This document shows, piece after piece, positions 27,695 to 35,532 of a stretch of 64,000 nucleotides of DNA. The stretch's first letter is position 1. Every line of letters starts with the position of its first letter. The translations under genes and the position numbers were made by a program. Origin of the DNA: CAVSCD01 sp963726335 (GTDB taxonomy: Bacteria; Acidobacteriota; Aminicenantia; Aminicenantales; UBA8522); contig CAVSCD010000002.1 in NCBI GenBank assembly GCA_963726335.1, forward strand, positions 310,001 to 374,000, written 5' to 3'. The notes under the pieces were generated by a model that was not told the DNA's origin, searched no databases, and saw only the letters and a program-made list of their open reading frames with translations.

Positions 27695-28747
27695 TTAAGC
27701 GTTCCGAACGGCATCGTACAGCGCGAGGATGTTTTCGACCGGCGTATCCGGCTGGAAGTTATGCGCCGGGGCGACGATCAACCCGCCGTCCCGGCCGACC
27801 GTCCTGACGCGTTCCTTGACTTCCTTGATAACGTCCTCGACCGCGCCGAAGGGCAATGTTTTTTGGGTGCTGATCGTCCCATGGAAGCAGATCTTGTCCC
27901 CAAATTCGGCTTTGAGCCCAGCGGGGTCCATCTCGGCGGCTTCCGGCTGAACAGTCTCGTAGATATCGACGCCCGCCTCGATCAATTGCGGCCAGATCCG
28001 GCGCGTCGAGCCGCAGCTGTGGAGCATCACCTTGGCTCCGTACTTGTGCCCCAGGTCGCACATGGCCTTGAGCTTCGGGAAGAACAGCTTTCGCCAGGCA
28101 ACGGGGCTGACCAAAAGTCCATTCTGGGTGCCGTAATCGTCGCCGATCCAGAGGATATCGACGCGCCCGGCCGCCGCCCGGAGAGCGATCTCGCTCCGCT
28201 CATGGCAGCACTGGAGCCGCATATCCATGCAGGCCAGGCCGACGGGGTCTTCCAGGGCGATATCGAAGATCACCCGTTCAACCCCCCGGCCGAACGCGGT
28301 GCCGTTGATCACATCCATGTTGCCGGGGGCGCCGAAGACGATCGCATAGTCGTCATACTTCCGGCAGTCGGCGGCGAGCCGCGAATAATCGAACCACTCC
28401 GCCCTGGGCCAGCGGAATTTCCGGACATCCTCGACGCTCTGGAAGGCCGCGTAAGGGAACTCGACCGCCTCCATGTAGGAACCGGCCTCGTTCTGGACGG
28501 GCTTGCGGATCTGGCCCCAGAGATTCTCGAACCGGCCGTCCGGCCAGGTCCGAAGCTCCGGGCCGATGTACGGCGCGTCGATGACGCGAATGTCGACTCC
28601 CAGCTTTTCGAGCACGACATCCAGGCTGTCCGTCCGGAAATGCGCCTTCAGCTTGTCATCGACTTCCGGCGTGCCGATATAACCGCACGGCGCACGGTCA
28701 GGCGCGCTGTGAGACAATGCCGTCAACACTCTTTCTCTTGGCGTCAT
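27695..28747 (-). CDS. Uroporphyrinogen decarboxylase (URO-D)-family protein
   Basis: 350 residues with the URO-D TIM barrel: MTPRERVLTALSHSAPDRAP at the start, GDDYGTQNGLLVSPVAWRKL and HSCGSTRRIWPQLIEAGVDI in the middle, and HGTISTQKTLPFG near the end. The HSCGS cysteine and absence of the HemE N-terminal arginine motif place it with the MtaA/CmuA-like corrinoid methyltransferase side of the family rather than haem synthesis. It is 25 bp after the MFS gene, so likely co-transcribed. Many such genes occur in sugar and aromatic catabolic loci with undefined methyl-transfer roles. Confidence 0.85.
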   Translation of the reverse strand: MTPRERVLTALSHSAPDRAPCGYIGTPEVDDKLKAHFRTDSLDVVLEKLGVDIRVIDAPYIGPELRTWPDGRFENLWGQIRKPVQNEAGSYMEAVEFPYAAFQSVEDVRKFRWPRAEWFDYSRLAADCRKYDDYAIVFGAPGNMDVINGTAFGRGVERVIFDIALEDPVGLACMDMRLQCCHERSEIALRAAAGRVDILWIGDDYGTQNGLLVSPVAWRKLFFPKLKAMCDLGHKYGAKVMLHSCGSTRRIWPQLIEAGVDIYETVQPEAAEMDPAGLKAEFGDKICFHGTISTQKTLPFGAVEDVIKEVKERVRTVGRDGGLIVAPAHNFQPDTPVENILALYDAVRNA

Positions 28748-28772
28748 CGGTATCTCCCTTTCCTTGCGTTAT

Positions 28773-30068
28773 TCATGAGGCCGCCCGATGTCCCTCCGCC
28801 TGCGGCACATTCCCGACGGTCCGGTCCTTTATCCCGAAAACGATGATCGTCGCCGCGATCAGCGGCATGATCCCGGCCATGATGAAAATCGGCGTGTACG
28901 AGACGAGATCCACGATCCTCCCCGTCAGGAGCGTGAACGCCATCCCGCCCAGCCCGCCCCCCGTGCCCGCCAGCCCCGTCGCCGAGGCCACGGCGTCATG
29001 CCGGATGACGTCCATCGGCAGCGTCAGGACATTCGTCGCCCAGGACGAATAGGCCAGTGTGGCCAGGCTGATCAGCACCAGGGCCGTCGTGGCGCTGGCC
29101 GTGAACGCCGCCGGGATGCTCGCGACCATGGCGGCCGCGCTGACGAACATCACGATCTTTCTCGCTCTGACCGCGGGAACTCCCCGCTTGACGAGATAAC
29201 TCGAGGCGCCGCCGCCGACGAAATTCCCCAGGTCGGCCGTCAGGAACGGAATCCAGACCAGCAGCCCGATCATCTCCAGGCTGAAGTCCCTGGCGCTCTT
29301 GAAATAGGCCGGGAGCCAGAACACAAAGAACCACCAGACCGGGTCGGCGAACATCCGGGCGAAGACAAGCGCCAGGGCGTTCCGGTCCTTGAACAGGTCG
29401 CGCCAGCGGCCCGACTTGGCGCCGGCCGACGATCCATCGGCCGCACTGAACCTGCCGTTCTGGATGTAAGCCAGCTCTTGGGGAGTGATGCGGGGATGGT
29501 TTTCCGGCAGGCGGTAAAGCAAAAGCCACAATATCAGCCAGATAAAGCCTAAAAGACCCGTTACCACAAACGCCATCCGCCAGTTCCACTGGACGGCGAT
29601 CCAGACGACCATCGGCGGCGCCACCAGCGCGCCGATGCACGAGCCGCTGTTGAATATTCCCGTGGCCAGCGCCCGCTCTTTCACGGGGAACCACTCGGAG
29701 ATCGCCTTGACCGAGCCCGGCCAGTTGCCGGCTTCGCCGGCCCCGAGCATGAACCGCCAGACCGCGAACAGCGCCGCCGACCCGGCCGTGGCGTGAAGCA
29801 TCGAGGCCGCCGACCACCAGACGATCGCCAGCGCCATCCCCAGCCGCGTGCCGAGCCGGTCCATGATCCGGCCGGAACCGGCCTGCATGAACATGTAGGC
29901 CAGCATGAAGGCGAAAACGATATGCGAATAGTCGGTGTTGGTCAGCCCGAACTCCTTCTGGATGACCGGTTGGAGAACCGACAGCGTCTGGCGGCTGAGG
30001 TAGTTGATGACGGTGGCCAGGAACAGCAGCCCCGCGATCCACCACCTCAGGTGCTTGATCTTCCGCAT
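28773..30068 (-). CDS. MFS transporter, hexuronate/anion:cation symporter type
   Basis: 431 residues with twelve hydrophobic helices. The first helix block LRWWIAGLLFLATVINYLSR and the loop GRIMDRLGTRLGMALAIVWW (MFS motif A region) fit the ACS family that includes ExuT and UhpC-like carriers. EAGNWPGSVKAISEWFPVKERALATG is characteristic of hexuronate/glucarate transporters, and GNWP...WFP is conserved there. It is the middle gene of a transglutaminase-like/MFS/URO-D operon. It could import uronates released by the heparinase-type lyases elsewhere in the window, an inference from the family. Confidence 0.9.
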   Translation of the reverse strand: MRKIKHLRWWIAGLLFLATVINYLSRQTLSVLQPVIQKEFGLTNTDYSHIVFAFMLAYMFMQAGSGRIMDRLGTRLGMALAIVWWSAASMLHATAGSAALFAVWRFMLGAGEAGNWPGSVKAISEWFPVKERALATGIFNSGSCIGALVAPPMVVWIAVQWNWRMAFVVTGLLGFIWLILWLLLYRLPENHPRITPQELAYIQNGRFSAADGSSAGAKSGRWRDLFKDRNALALVFARMFADPVWWFFVFWLPAYFKSARDFSLEMIGLLVWIPFLTADLGNFVGGGASSYLVKRGVPAVRARKIVMFVSAAAMVASIPAAFTASATTALVLISLATLAYSSWATNVLTLPMDVIRHDAVASATGLAGTGGGLGGMAFTLLTGRIVDLVSYTPIFIMAGIMPLIAATIIVFGIKDRTVGNVPQAEGHRAAS

Positions 30069-30109
30069 CCTCTGCCCTTTATTCTTAATCCTTTATTCCG
30101 AGTTCCTTC

Positions 30110-32281
30110 TTATTCTTTCCCGAAGGCCGCATCCCCATGGTTCAGAACGAAGACGGACGGCTTCCCCCTGGCCCCGAGCGTGTTCACGGCGCGAACCCGG
30201 AGGGTGTTCTTTCCCGACTGGAGGAGCCAGACCCAGCGGTCGCCCTTGAGCCGTTCCCAGCCGGTATCGTCGGCGTTGACCTCGAAATGGCTGAAATTCG
30301 GGGTGTAGGTTTCGAAGCGCAGGAACAGCCGGTCGTTCGAGACCCCCGAAGTGGCGTCGACATGCACCAGGTTGAGGTCCGGCCAGAGGTCGCGGGCGCG
30401 GTCGGTATGACGGGAGTAGTGGCGCTGATAGGGGCTTTGGGCATCATACCAGTTGACATAGCCGTCCCAGGGAGTGAACGCGTTATGCGTCAAGGGCTTG
30501 GGATAGGGTTTGGCGTACCAGTTGTTCCGCGGCACGACCCGGATGAACCCGGCATTGATGAAGCCGCTCAAATAATCATGACTGCTGTAGTGGTGGGGCG
30601 GCTCGTGCTGGGTCAGGGAGCCGCGGGCCACCGGGAATTCCTTGTCGGGAAGCTTGTCCATCCAGCTGATCCAGTCGTGCATCCAGTCGATGGTTTTCCC
30701 GGGAAAATAGTAATCGAGGTAGAGCTTGTGGAGCTCGTACATGCCCAGCGGCTCGGCGGTCTCGACCAGGTAGTTGTAATTGTTGAGGCCGTCGGCGTCG
30801 AAGAAGATCCACTTGCCGTACTCGTCGTTCCAGACTTCGCAGATCTCATGGAAGCTGACGTGGGTCAGCCGGGCGTTCCACCCGTAAGACTGAAGCATGC
30901 CACAGAGAAGGGTGTTGAACATCAGGCAATAGCCGCCGGAGCCCGTGGTCTCGATACGGTTGAGAATCGAATGCGCGTCCCAGAGAGGGTATTCGGGAAA
31001 CGCCCCGGAATGCGTCCAGCGCCCGGACACGTGATTAAGGAGGCGCACCTGGGCCTCGAACTCCGTGCGGCTGCCGGCGACGACGGCGTCGAGGTTTTCG
31101 CGCTCCCGGAGGTCTTCGTACTCGGGGCGGTCGGAGGACTCCCATTCCCAGTCGAGCGAGGAATACTTGATGACCGGGTTTTCCTGGGCGGCGACGACGA
31201 TATTTTTATGCAGGGGCACGCTTTCCTGGAGTTCCGCGGTGAGATCCGCCGACTTGATGACCGGGCTCTTCAACGGGTTCTCCGTCGTCAGCACCGCCTT
31301 GAACTGCACGTAGCGGCGGTTGAGGTCGAGGCCGCCGATCGCAAAATCGAGAGACGCGCCGTTCCCTATCGGGCGGTAGGACTCCCACTCGCCGGAGAAA
31401 GGCTGCGGATTGGTCCCCCGACGGAAGAAATATTCGACGCGCGTTTCCGGAGGCACGTCCGCTTCGACCTTGAGCCGCATGTTCTGGACCTCTCGAAGGG
31501 GAACGATGAAATCACCGGACTCCCCTTTCCAGAGATCGATGACCGGGGAAGCCAGCCAGCCGGAGCGGACATAGCGGTCGAGGCTGAGCCGGATGGTGTA
31601 TTCGGCGCGGTCTGTCTCGCCGGGGCCGAAGGGGCTCTGCTTCCAGGTCCTGCCGCCGTCGAAGGATTTGAACGAGGTCTCCCCGACATGAGCGGGATCG
31701 CCCCCGCCGTCCTTGAACTCATCCGCCCGGGCGAGCCACACTTCCCAGCCTTGGTCCGGCGAAGCGGCCTCAGGGCAGCTCAGCTCGATGACATTCTGTC
31801 CCTTTTTCAGCCAGGCTGAGGGAAATTCGAACCAGCGGTAGGTGATGATGCTTTTATCGATCCCCCAGTCGTCGTACTTAACGGCGTTCCCGTTAATGGT
31901 CACCATAAGCGGGCGCTTCTTGGCTTTTTGATCGGCCGGCAGGAACCAGACCTCCCGCTCGAACAGGGCGACAAACCAGGCTTTCTCGGCGCGGGGATCG
32001 TCAAGATAAAGGACCTTCCTCGCCCGGTTCTTTCCCCAGACGACATCCCCGTCCTCGCCTTTCTCGCTGTAGCCGGATCCCGGGGCGTCGTTTTCGATGA
32101 GCACCATGTTGAACAGGCTGACCCCGCCCCCCGGGTGCTTCATGACCTTGTTCACGAAACCCGTATCATAGATCTTTTCGGCGCCGCCGCCCCAGGCGGT
32201 CCGGACGGTCGCGCCCGGCGCAAAAACAGGTATCAGCAACAGGAGAATCACAACCGTTCCCGGGATGAGAGCGCGTTTCAT
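30110..32281 (-). CDS. Secreted protein with transglutaminase-like core
   Basis: About 723 residues. The start at 32281 has GGTGGAGG 4-5 bases before it and begins MKRALIPGTVVILLLLIPVF, a Sec signal. Residues to about 370 are beta-rich modules. At about 400-540 a transglutaminase-type core is visible: GGYCLMFNTLLCGMLQSYGW (catalytic Cys), then HVSFHEICEVW (His) and GKWIFFDAD (Asp) in the right order and spacing. The C-terminal quarter is beta-rich. Homologues of this fold in glycan loci are usually peptidases or lyases rather than cross-linkers. It is first in the operon with MFS and URO-D genes (41 bp to the next). Confidence 0.68.
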   Translation of the reverse strand: MKRALIPGTVVILLLLIPVFAPGATVRTAWGGGAEKIYDTGFVNKVMKHPGGGVSLFNMVLIENDAPGSGYSEKGEDGDVVWGKNRARKVLYLDDPRAEKAWFVALFEREVWFLPADQKAKKRPLMVTINGNAVKYDDWGIDKSIITYRWFEFPSAWLKKGQNVIELSCPEAASPDQGWEVWLARADEFKDGGGDPAHVGETSFKSFDGGRTWKQSPFGPGETDRAEYTIRLSLDRYVRSGWLASPVIDLWKGESGDFIVPLREVQNMRLKVEADVPPETRVEYFFRRGTNPQPFSGEWESYRPIGNGASLDFAIGGLDLNRRYVQFKAVLTTENPLKSPVIKSADLTAELQESVPLHKNIVVAAQENPVIKYSSLDWEWESSDRPEYEDLRERENLDAVVAGSRTEFEAQVRLLNHVSGRWTHSGAFPEYPLWDAHSILNRIETTGSGGYCLMFNTLLCGMLQSYGWNARLTHVSFHEICEVWNDEYGKWIFFDADGLNNYNYLVETAEPLGMYELHKLYLDYYFPGKTIDWMHDWISWMDKLPDKEFPVARGSLTQHEPPHHYSSHDYLSGFINAGFIRVVPRNNWYAKPYPKPLTHNAFTPWDGYVNWYDAQSPYQRHYSRHTDRARDLWPDLNLVHVDATSGVSNDRLFLRFETYTPNFSHFEVNADDTGWERLKGDRWVWLLQSGKNTLRVRAVNTLGARGKPSVFVLNHGDAAFGKE

Positions 32282-32429
32282 GGTGCCTCCACCTAAAATC
32301 AGCACGATCAAGCTCCCCGTCATAGACCGCGGCGAGCTTATTTTTCCGCCGGGATTTTCCCTGTAAGAAGGAAGATTGTCAAGCGTTCGCCTCGCGGCGG
32401 AGCGACATCTGAAGCACCTGGCTTCTCTC

Positions 32430-32930
32430 TCAGTCCGGGATATCCCGAAGAGACCTCACAGCCGCATAGTATCCGTGCGCTCTCATAATCTCGAGCAGGC
32501 GGTCTCCCGCCTTGGGGCTGACGAGCTTTTCCCGGGCCGCCCTCTTGAGGATGCCGATCGTCCCGGTGAGTTTCACCCCGAGCAGGCCGGCCTCCCGCCT
32601 CGCCGCCTTGTCGTCGCAGGCGAAAGTCAACATCCGACTCTTGGCGACAGCGATGCTCGAGGCTTCTCCGAGCCCGAGGGATACCGAGAGGCGTTCAAAG
32701 AGCGCCCTCTCATTCCCCCGACCAAGGGAGACCTCCGCGAACCGACCGGCCTTGACGGCATCCTGGACCCGCGCCAACTCGCGGTGGCCGGCCTGGACGC
32801 CCCTCATGATCTCGGCTCCGACAAAGTCTGTTATGACAGCCCGGCCTCCGTACAGCGCCTGGAGTAAGAAGAGCGAATCGGCAAAGGCGAAATTCGAGAG
32901 GACGCAGCAGTCGAAGACAATTTCAGGCAT
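32430..32930 (-). CDS. PIN-domain toxin (DUF3368-like)
   Basis: 166 residues. PIN-fold acidic residues: an early Asp in VFDCCVLSNFA, Glu in DFVGAEIMRG, and Asp in SRMLTFACDDKAARREA, followed by GLLGVKLTGTIGILKRA, the typical DUF3368 ending. PIN toxins are Mg-dependent RNases. The start overlaps the antitoxin gene by 8 bases, showing translational coupling. Its partner carries a UPF0175-type domain, the usual companion of DUF3368 proteins. Confidence 0.85.
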   Translation of the reverse strand: MPEIVFDCCVLSNFAFADSLFLLQALYGGRAVITDFVGAEIMRGVQAGHRELARVQDAVKAGRFAEVSLGRGNERALFERLSVSLGLGEASSIAVAKSRMLTFACDDKAARREAGLLGVKLTGTIGILKRAAREKLVSPKAGDRLLEIMRAHGYYAAVRSLRDIPD

Positions 32931-33234
32931 TCTTCGCGTCGGAGGCCAGTTCGCCGCCGTCCTGTACGCGCATCGGGATCCCCTTTTCTTTCAGGTAATC
33001 CCTCGCGCTCACGGGGTCGAGCCCCAGGACCTCGCCCAGCTTTCCCAGGCTGATAAAGCCCTCCCGATAGGCGCTGAGCGCGACTTCCCTTCTCTGCTCA
33101 ACCGGGTCTTTCTTCCTGTAGACAACGTCCAGCGCATCCCTCACCAGCTCGCCCAGGGTGGCACCCTCTTTTTTGGCATAGAGCTTAAGCTTCTTATGCT
33201 GTTCGTCTTTGAGCAAGATATTCGTCCTTTTCAT
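32923..33234 (-). CDS. Antitoxin: ribbon-helix-helix fused to UPF0175 helix-turn-helix
   Basis: 103 residues from MKRTNILLKDEQHKKLKLYA; this ATG has GGGAGGG 4-5 bases upstream and is preferred to one at 33297. Residues 1-45 form an RHH DNA-binding domain, and 50-90 (QRREVALSAYREGFISLGKL, then GEVLGLDPVSARDYLKEKGI) match the UPF0175 antitoxin domain. UPF0175 proteins usually lack the RHH part, so this is a fusion. The upstream operator holds two TATGTGTA repeats also found before the RHH-HicB antitoxin at 34862. It overlaps the PIN toxin gene by 8 bases. Confidence 0.83.
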   Translation of the reverse strand: MKRTNILLKDEQHKKLKLYAKKEGATLGELVRDALDVVYRKKDPVEQRREVALSAYREGFISLGKLGEVLGLDPVSARDYLKEKGIPMRVQDGGELASDAKNA

Positions 33235-33247
33235 CGGCCCTCCCGCA

Positions 33248-33268
33248 TATGTGTAATGATATGTGTAT
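33248..33268 (-). promoter_or_regulatory. TATGTGTA direct-repeat operator of the RHH-UPF0175 module
   Basis: On the plus strand TATGTGTAA (33248-33256) and TATGTGTAT (33260-33268), spaced 12 bp, immediately upstream of the antitoxin Shine-Dalgarno. The same nonamer occurs twice before the antitoxin at 34862. Confidence 0.6.
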
Positions 33269-33330
33269 ATATTAGGGGGGCGGTGAGAATATGTCAATCC
33301 TCCGTCTTAAACCGGGCCTTTCGCCCTCAC

Positions 33331-33386
33331 TCATATTGACGGAACTCATATCCCGTCCGATCTCACGTTAGAGAAGAAGGATCTTC
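33331..33386 (-). pseudogene. Fragment of an MNT nucleotidyltransferase antitoxin gene
   Basis: About 50 bp matching, at roughly 80% by eye, the 3' half of the intact MNT gene at 51470-51520. The minus strand reads REIGRDMSSVNMS against REIGREINSVNIS in the intact gene. No start, catalytic motif or continuous frame remains. Confidence 0.65.
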
Positions 33387-33401
33387 TGCCGCCATTTTGA
33401 G

Positions 33402-33429
33402 TTCTTGACGCCTGTCCGGGGCCGGTATA
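33402..33429 (+). promoter_or_regulatory. Possible promoter of the DUF2892 gene
   Basis: TTGACG followed by TATATTCT at a spacing of 15-17 bp, depending on the -10 register, about 110 bp upstream of the membrane-protein gene. Confidence 0.4.
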
Positions 33430-33539
33430 TTCTAGTTTTGTAAAGGGATAGTTTAATTCAACACCCGAAGTCATCAATACCCGGCCGCTCCCAAAAAGGA
33501 ATTCGCCATCCTTTTGTCTCGTCCAAGAGGAGGTTTCCC

Positions 33540-33791
33540 ATGCACAGGCTCGAGGAGTCATTCAATCGATCGCGTTTCTCGAGATTCCTCAACAGTCCGG
33601 CGGGCCGCATCTTTCGCTTGGTCGCCGGCATGGGATTCCTGGCGGTCGGCTATGTGTATCGGGGCCATGCGCTCGGCGTGCTGTCCATGGTGTGGAGTGT
33701 TTTCCCGTTGAGCGCCGGGGCGCTTGACATTTGTTACATCAGCGCCGTGCTGGGTGGCCCGCTATCCGGCGCCAAGATCCGCAGTAAATAA
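33540..33791 (+). CDS. Small inner-membrane protein, DUF2892/YgaP-tail-like
   Basis: 83 residues with a strong AGAGGAGG site before the ATG. Two hydrophobic helices (about 27-45, LVAGMGFLAVGYVY, and 50-70, GVLSMVWSVFPLSAGALDIC) separated by a tight turn match DUF2892, the paired-helix membrane module that also forms the tail of the YgaP rhodanese. The cysteine-containing DICYISAVLG near the end is typical. The role is unknown. It is flanked on the left by an MNT gene fragment and on the right by an operator-like repeat. Confidence 0.75.
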   Translation: MHRLEESFNRSRFSRFLNSPAGRIFRLVAGMGFLAVGYVYRGHALGVLSMVWSVFPLSAGALDICYISAVLGGPLSGAKIRSK

Positions 33792-33815
33792 TTGGGTAAT
33801 TATTTACTCGAATAC
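33792..33815. repeat. Operator-like repeat shared with 49952-49975
   Basis: GGTAATTATTTACTCGAATA here against GAGTAATTATTTACTCGATT before the wHTH remnant at 49934. It is AT-rich unlike its surroundings and overlaps the 3' end of the XRE gene. It probably is a stranded operator of a lost MNT-type gene. Confidence 0.5.
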
Positions 33816-34021
33816 GGAGGAACGGCCTCGTCGTCGAACAGGAAAACCTTTTCGATAGGCAGACCGAAGTATTTCGCGATGTCGTGGGCCAGCCTCAGCG
33901 AAGGGTTGTATTTTCCCTTTTCCAGGAAGACGATGGTCTCGCGCCTGACCCCGACCTGCCGGGCCAGCTCGAGCTGGGAGAGGTCACGCCCGGCTCTCAG
34001 CTCTTTGATGCGATTACGCAT
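33800..34021 (-). CDS. XRE-family helix-turn-helix regulator
   Basis: 73 residues, almost wholly one Cro/CI-type domain: MRNRIKELRAGRDLSQLELA, then RQVGVRRETIVFLEKGKYNP and AHDIAKYFGLPIEKVFLFDD. This short class (YgzD-like) commonly pairs with a DUF2178-type membrane protein. It overlaps the upstream membrane-protein gene by 8 bases, so is translationally coupled. It probably represses its own operon by binding the perfect palindrome at 34430-34455. Confidence 0.88.
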   Translation of the reverse strand: MRNRIKELRAGRDLSQLELARQVGVRRETIVFLEKGKYNPSLRLAHDIAKYFGLPIEKVFLFDDEAVPPYSSK

Positions 34022-34412
34022 TTTTCATTCCGAACGCCTTCACTCCCAGCCAGCAGAAAAGAAAGATGAGCGCCATGCCCAGGATCCCGGCCCCGACCAG
34101 GCTGCGCGCCGCGAGCGAGGTCTTGTCGCTGATGTACATGACGAACAGCCATAAATAAATGGAAATGTAGTAGGCCAAGGATGACGCCCTGGTCATCACC
34201 TTCCGGGACAGCTCATCCTCGCCCGGCTCGCCGCGCCGGAGGCTCCGAACCCGCGACACGCCGAGGAAAACGGCGAAACCAACCAGCACCAACACGATGC
34301 CGAACATGACGATCTCCTGGATATTCCCGGAGATCCGGCCCTTCAGGGCCCACAGAACAAGGGCTGCCAGCACCAGGGCGCTGATGACGAAGCCGGCGAT
34401 CGTTTTTTTCAT
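34014..34412 (-). CDS. DUF2178-like four-helix membrane protein
   Basis: 132 residues with four hydrophobic helices: FVISALVLAALVLWAL, IVMFGIVLVLVGFAVFLGV, SLAYYISIYLWLFVMYI and AGILGMALIFLFCWLGV. A charged cytoplasmic segment between helices 2 and 3 (RRGEPGEDELSRKVMTRAS) is typical of DUF2178-type proteins encoded with small XRE regulators. GGAGG 5-6 bases upstream fixes the start. Function is unknown; the pair resembles regulator/membrane-sensor modules of archaea and bacteria. Confidence 0.75.
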   Translation of the reverse strand: MKKTIAGFVISALVLAALVLWALKGRISGNIQEIVMFGIVLVLVGFAVFLGVSRVRSLRRGEPGEDELSRKVMTRASSLAYYISIYLWLFVMYISDKTSLAARSLVGAGILGMALIFLFCWLGVKAFGMKNA

Positions 34413-34429
34413 GGTTTCCTCCGAAAATC

Positions 34430-34455
34430 ATTATGTTAGATATATATAACATAAT
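34430..34455 (-). promoter_or_regulatory. Perfect palindromic operator of the DUF2178-XRE operon
   Basis: ATTATGTTA (34430-34438) and TAACATAAT (34447-34455) are perfect inverted repeats around an 8-base GATATATA centre, 18 bp before the start codon. This suits a dimeric XRE repressor. Confidence 0.7.
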
Positions 34456-34540
34456 GTTAGAAAAAGTCAACATATATTTTCCGGTTATTTTTCCGCTCCC
34501 TTTGAGCCCGGTCGAAGCCTTGCTGGCGTCTTAAATCGTG

Positions 34541-34660
34541 ACCAGGTTCCGCGACGGCGAGTTCAAGACCAAGGGTTTCACGCTCAAGGCACCCAAGATC
34601 CGCGCCAAGGACACTCCGTCGCGCGTCAAGGTGACCGTGCCGGCGAAGGTGAAACAAGGA
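34541..34660 (+). repeat. Dispersed repeat copy A (KGFTLKAPKIR family)
   Basis: The longest copy of a family with five members in the window. Read in frame it gives GEFKTKGFTLKAPKIRAKDT then PSRVKVTVPAKVK. It is not part of an intact gene; the open frame around it has no ribosome site and runs into unrelated remnants. Confidence 0.65.
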
Positions 34661-34717
34661 ATAAAATCCAAAATTGCGGAAATTCCCCGAATAGGACATC
34701 TCCGTCTCCGCGCTCTT

Positions 34718-34785
34718 CCAATGGCAGCACGCCCCGCGGAAGACGTCGCGCGCCTGAGAAATGCGCAGGCCGCAGTTCGTCCTAT
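34718..34785 (+). repeat. 57-bp repeat, copy 1
   Basis: CAGCACGCCCCGCG... to ...GCCGCAGTTCGTCC is nearly identical to 49599-49660. In one frame it may be the tail of a DUF2442 gene ending at TGA. Confidence 0.55.
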
Positions 34786-34824
34786 CCATTAGAGAGTAGA
34801 TAGTACCCGCCGACCATCCGGGGA

Positions 34825-34861
34825 TTGTTTTTTGTATGTGTAATGATGTATATGTGTAACT
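34825..34861 (+). promoter_or_regulatory. Near-leaderless promoter with TATGTGTAA operators for the RHH-HicB module
   Basis: -35 TTGTTT (34825-34830), 18-bp spacer, -10 TATATG (34849-34854) and ATG at 34862, so the transcript should begin at or within a base or two of the start codon. TATGTGTAA occurs at 34835-34843 and 34851-34859, overlapping the -10. No Shine-Dalgarno is present. Confidence 0.55.
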
Positions 34862-35326
34862 ATGAAAACAACAAGCATGAAGAGGGTCAATATCATCGTC
34901 GAGAGCAATCTTTACGATCGGGCACGGGCCGTTGCCTTTATGAGGAGAGAGAGCATATCCGAAGTCGTGAGGAAGGCTATGCGGGAATGGATGAAGAGAA
35001 ACTTCGACAAAAGCGCCGAGATAATCCTCTCCAAAACGGATCAGGGAAGGCTTCCAAAAGTCATGGAGCCCAAACCCGCCGGTTATTCGATCAAGGGAAA
35101 GGCAACTCGAGGAAAGAAGCCGATGAGACTTAAAGTCGTCATCCATGAGTCGGAAGAGGGAGGATACTGGGCAGAAGTGCCGGCCATCCCGGGGTGCGCG
35201 ACTCAAGGGGAGACTATGGAAGAGCTCCTGCGGAATGTCGACGAGGCCGTCAAGGCGTGTCTTTCAGCGGATATTAAGTCTGCCAGCCTTAAGAAGGGCG
35301 ACCGAGTCGTCGAAATCCCGGTATGA
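34862..35326 (+). CDS. Antitoxin: ribbon-helix-helix fused to HicB domain
   Basis: 154 residues. Residues 6-50 (MKRVNIIVESNLYDRARAVA, then SISEVVRKAMREWMKRN) form an RHH DNA-binding domain; 85-154 (MRLKVVIHESEEGGYWAEVP, then GCATQGETMEELLRNVDEAV) form the HicB partial RNase-H fold that blocks HicA. HicB proteins often carry a DNA-binding domain after the HicB fold; here a long RHH domain sits before it, an unusual order. The RHH part and the operator resemble those of the RHH-UPF0175 antitoxin. It overlaps the HicA gene by 4 bases. Start at 34862 or the internal ATG at 34877. Confidence 0.82.
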   Translation: MKTTSMKRVNIIVESNLYDRARAVAFMRRESISEVVRKAMREWMKRNFDKSAEIILSKTDQGRLPKVMEPKPAGYSIKGKATRGKKPMRLKVVIHESEEGGYWAEVPAIPGCATQGETMEELLRNVDEAVKACLSADIKSASLKKGDRVVEIPV

Positions 35327-35523
35327 TGACGGTTTCCGGCAAGGCCTTCGCCCGGATTCTCGAAAAGAACGGATGGGAGCTTGCTCGGATCAGAGGCAGC
35401 CACCATGTTTATATCAAAGAAGGACGAATAGAGAGGATTTCCGTTCCCGTCCATGGCAACAGGCCTCTAAAGGCAGGACTTCTGAAGCATTTCCTGAAAG
35501 TCGCGGGCATCAAGGATGCCTAA
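35323..35523 (+). CDS. hicA: HicA-family mRNA interferase toxin
   Basis: 66 residues, normal HicA length. The dsRBD-like fold shows GKAFARILEKNGWELARIRG, the catalytic His in SHHVY, and the typical VPVHGNRPLKAGLLKHFLKV. HicA cleaves mRNA and tmRNA independently of translation. The start overlaps the antitoxin stop (ATGATG/TGA), giving coupled translation; either ATG could be used. It has all expected features of an active toxin. Confidence 0.92.
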   Translation: MMTVSGKAFARILEKNGWELARIRGSHHVYIKEGRIERISVPVHGNRPLKAGLLKHFLKVAGIKDA

Positions 35524-35532
35524 ATTGGCGGA

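Larger units (their letters stand above)
34456..34861. other. Non-coding stretch of repeat and gene remnants
   Basis: No intact gene. It holds dispersed-repeat copy A (34541-34660), a 57-bp element shared with 49597-49660 (34718-34785) and the promoter/operator of the RHH-HicB module (34825-34861). The sequence just before the 57-bp element (GGACATCTCCGTCTCCGCGC) resembles the end of the DUF2442 remnants at 52.2 and 55.9 kb. Confidence 0.6.

Noticed and set aside
34538..34792. 84-codon plus-strand frame as a gene
   Set aside because: It is a chance join of repeat copy A, a DUF2442-like tail and the 57-bp repeat, without a ribosome site.
34457..35206. 249-codon minus-strand frame
   Set aside because: Antisense to the RHH-HicB gene and repeat copy A; no motif.
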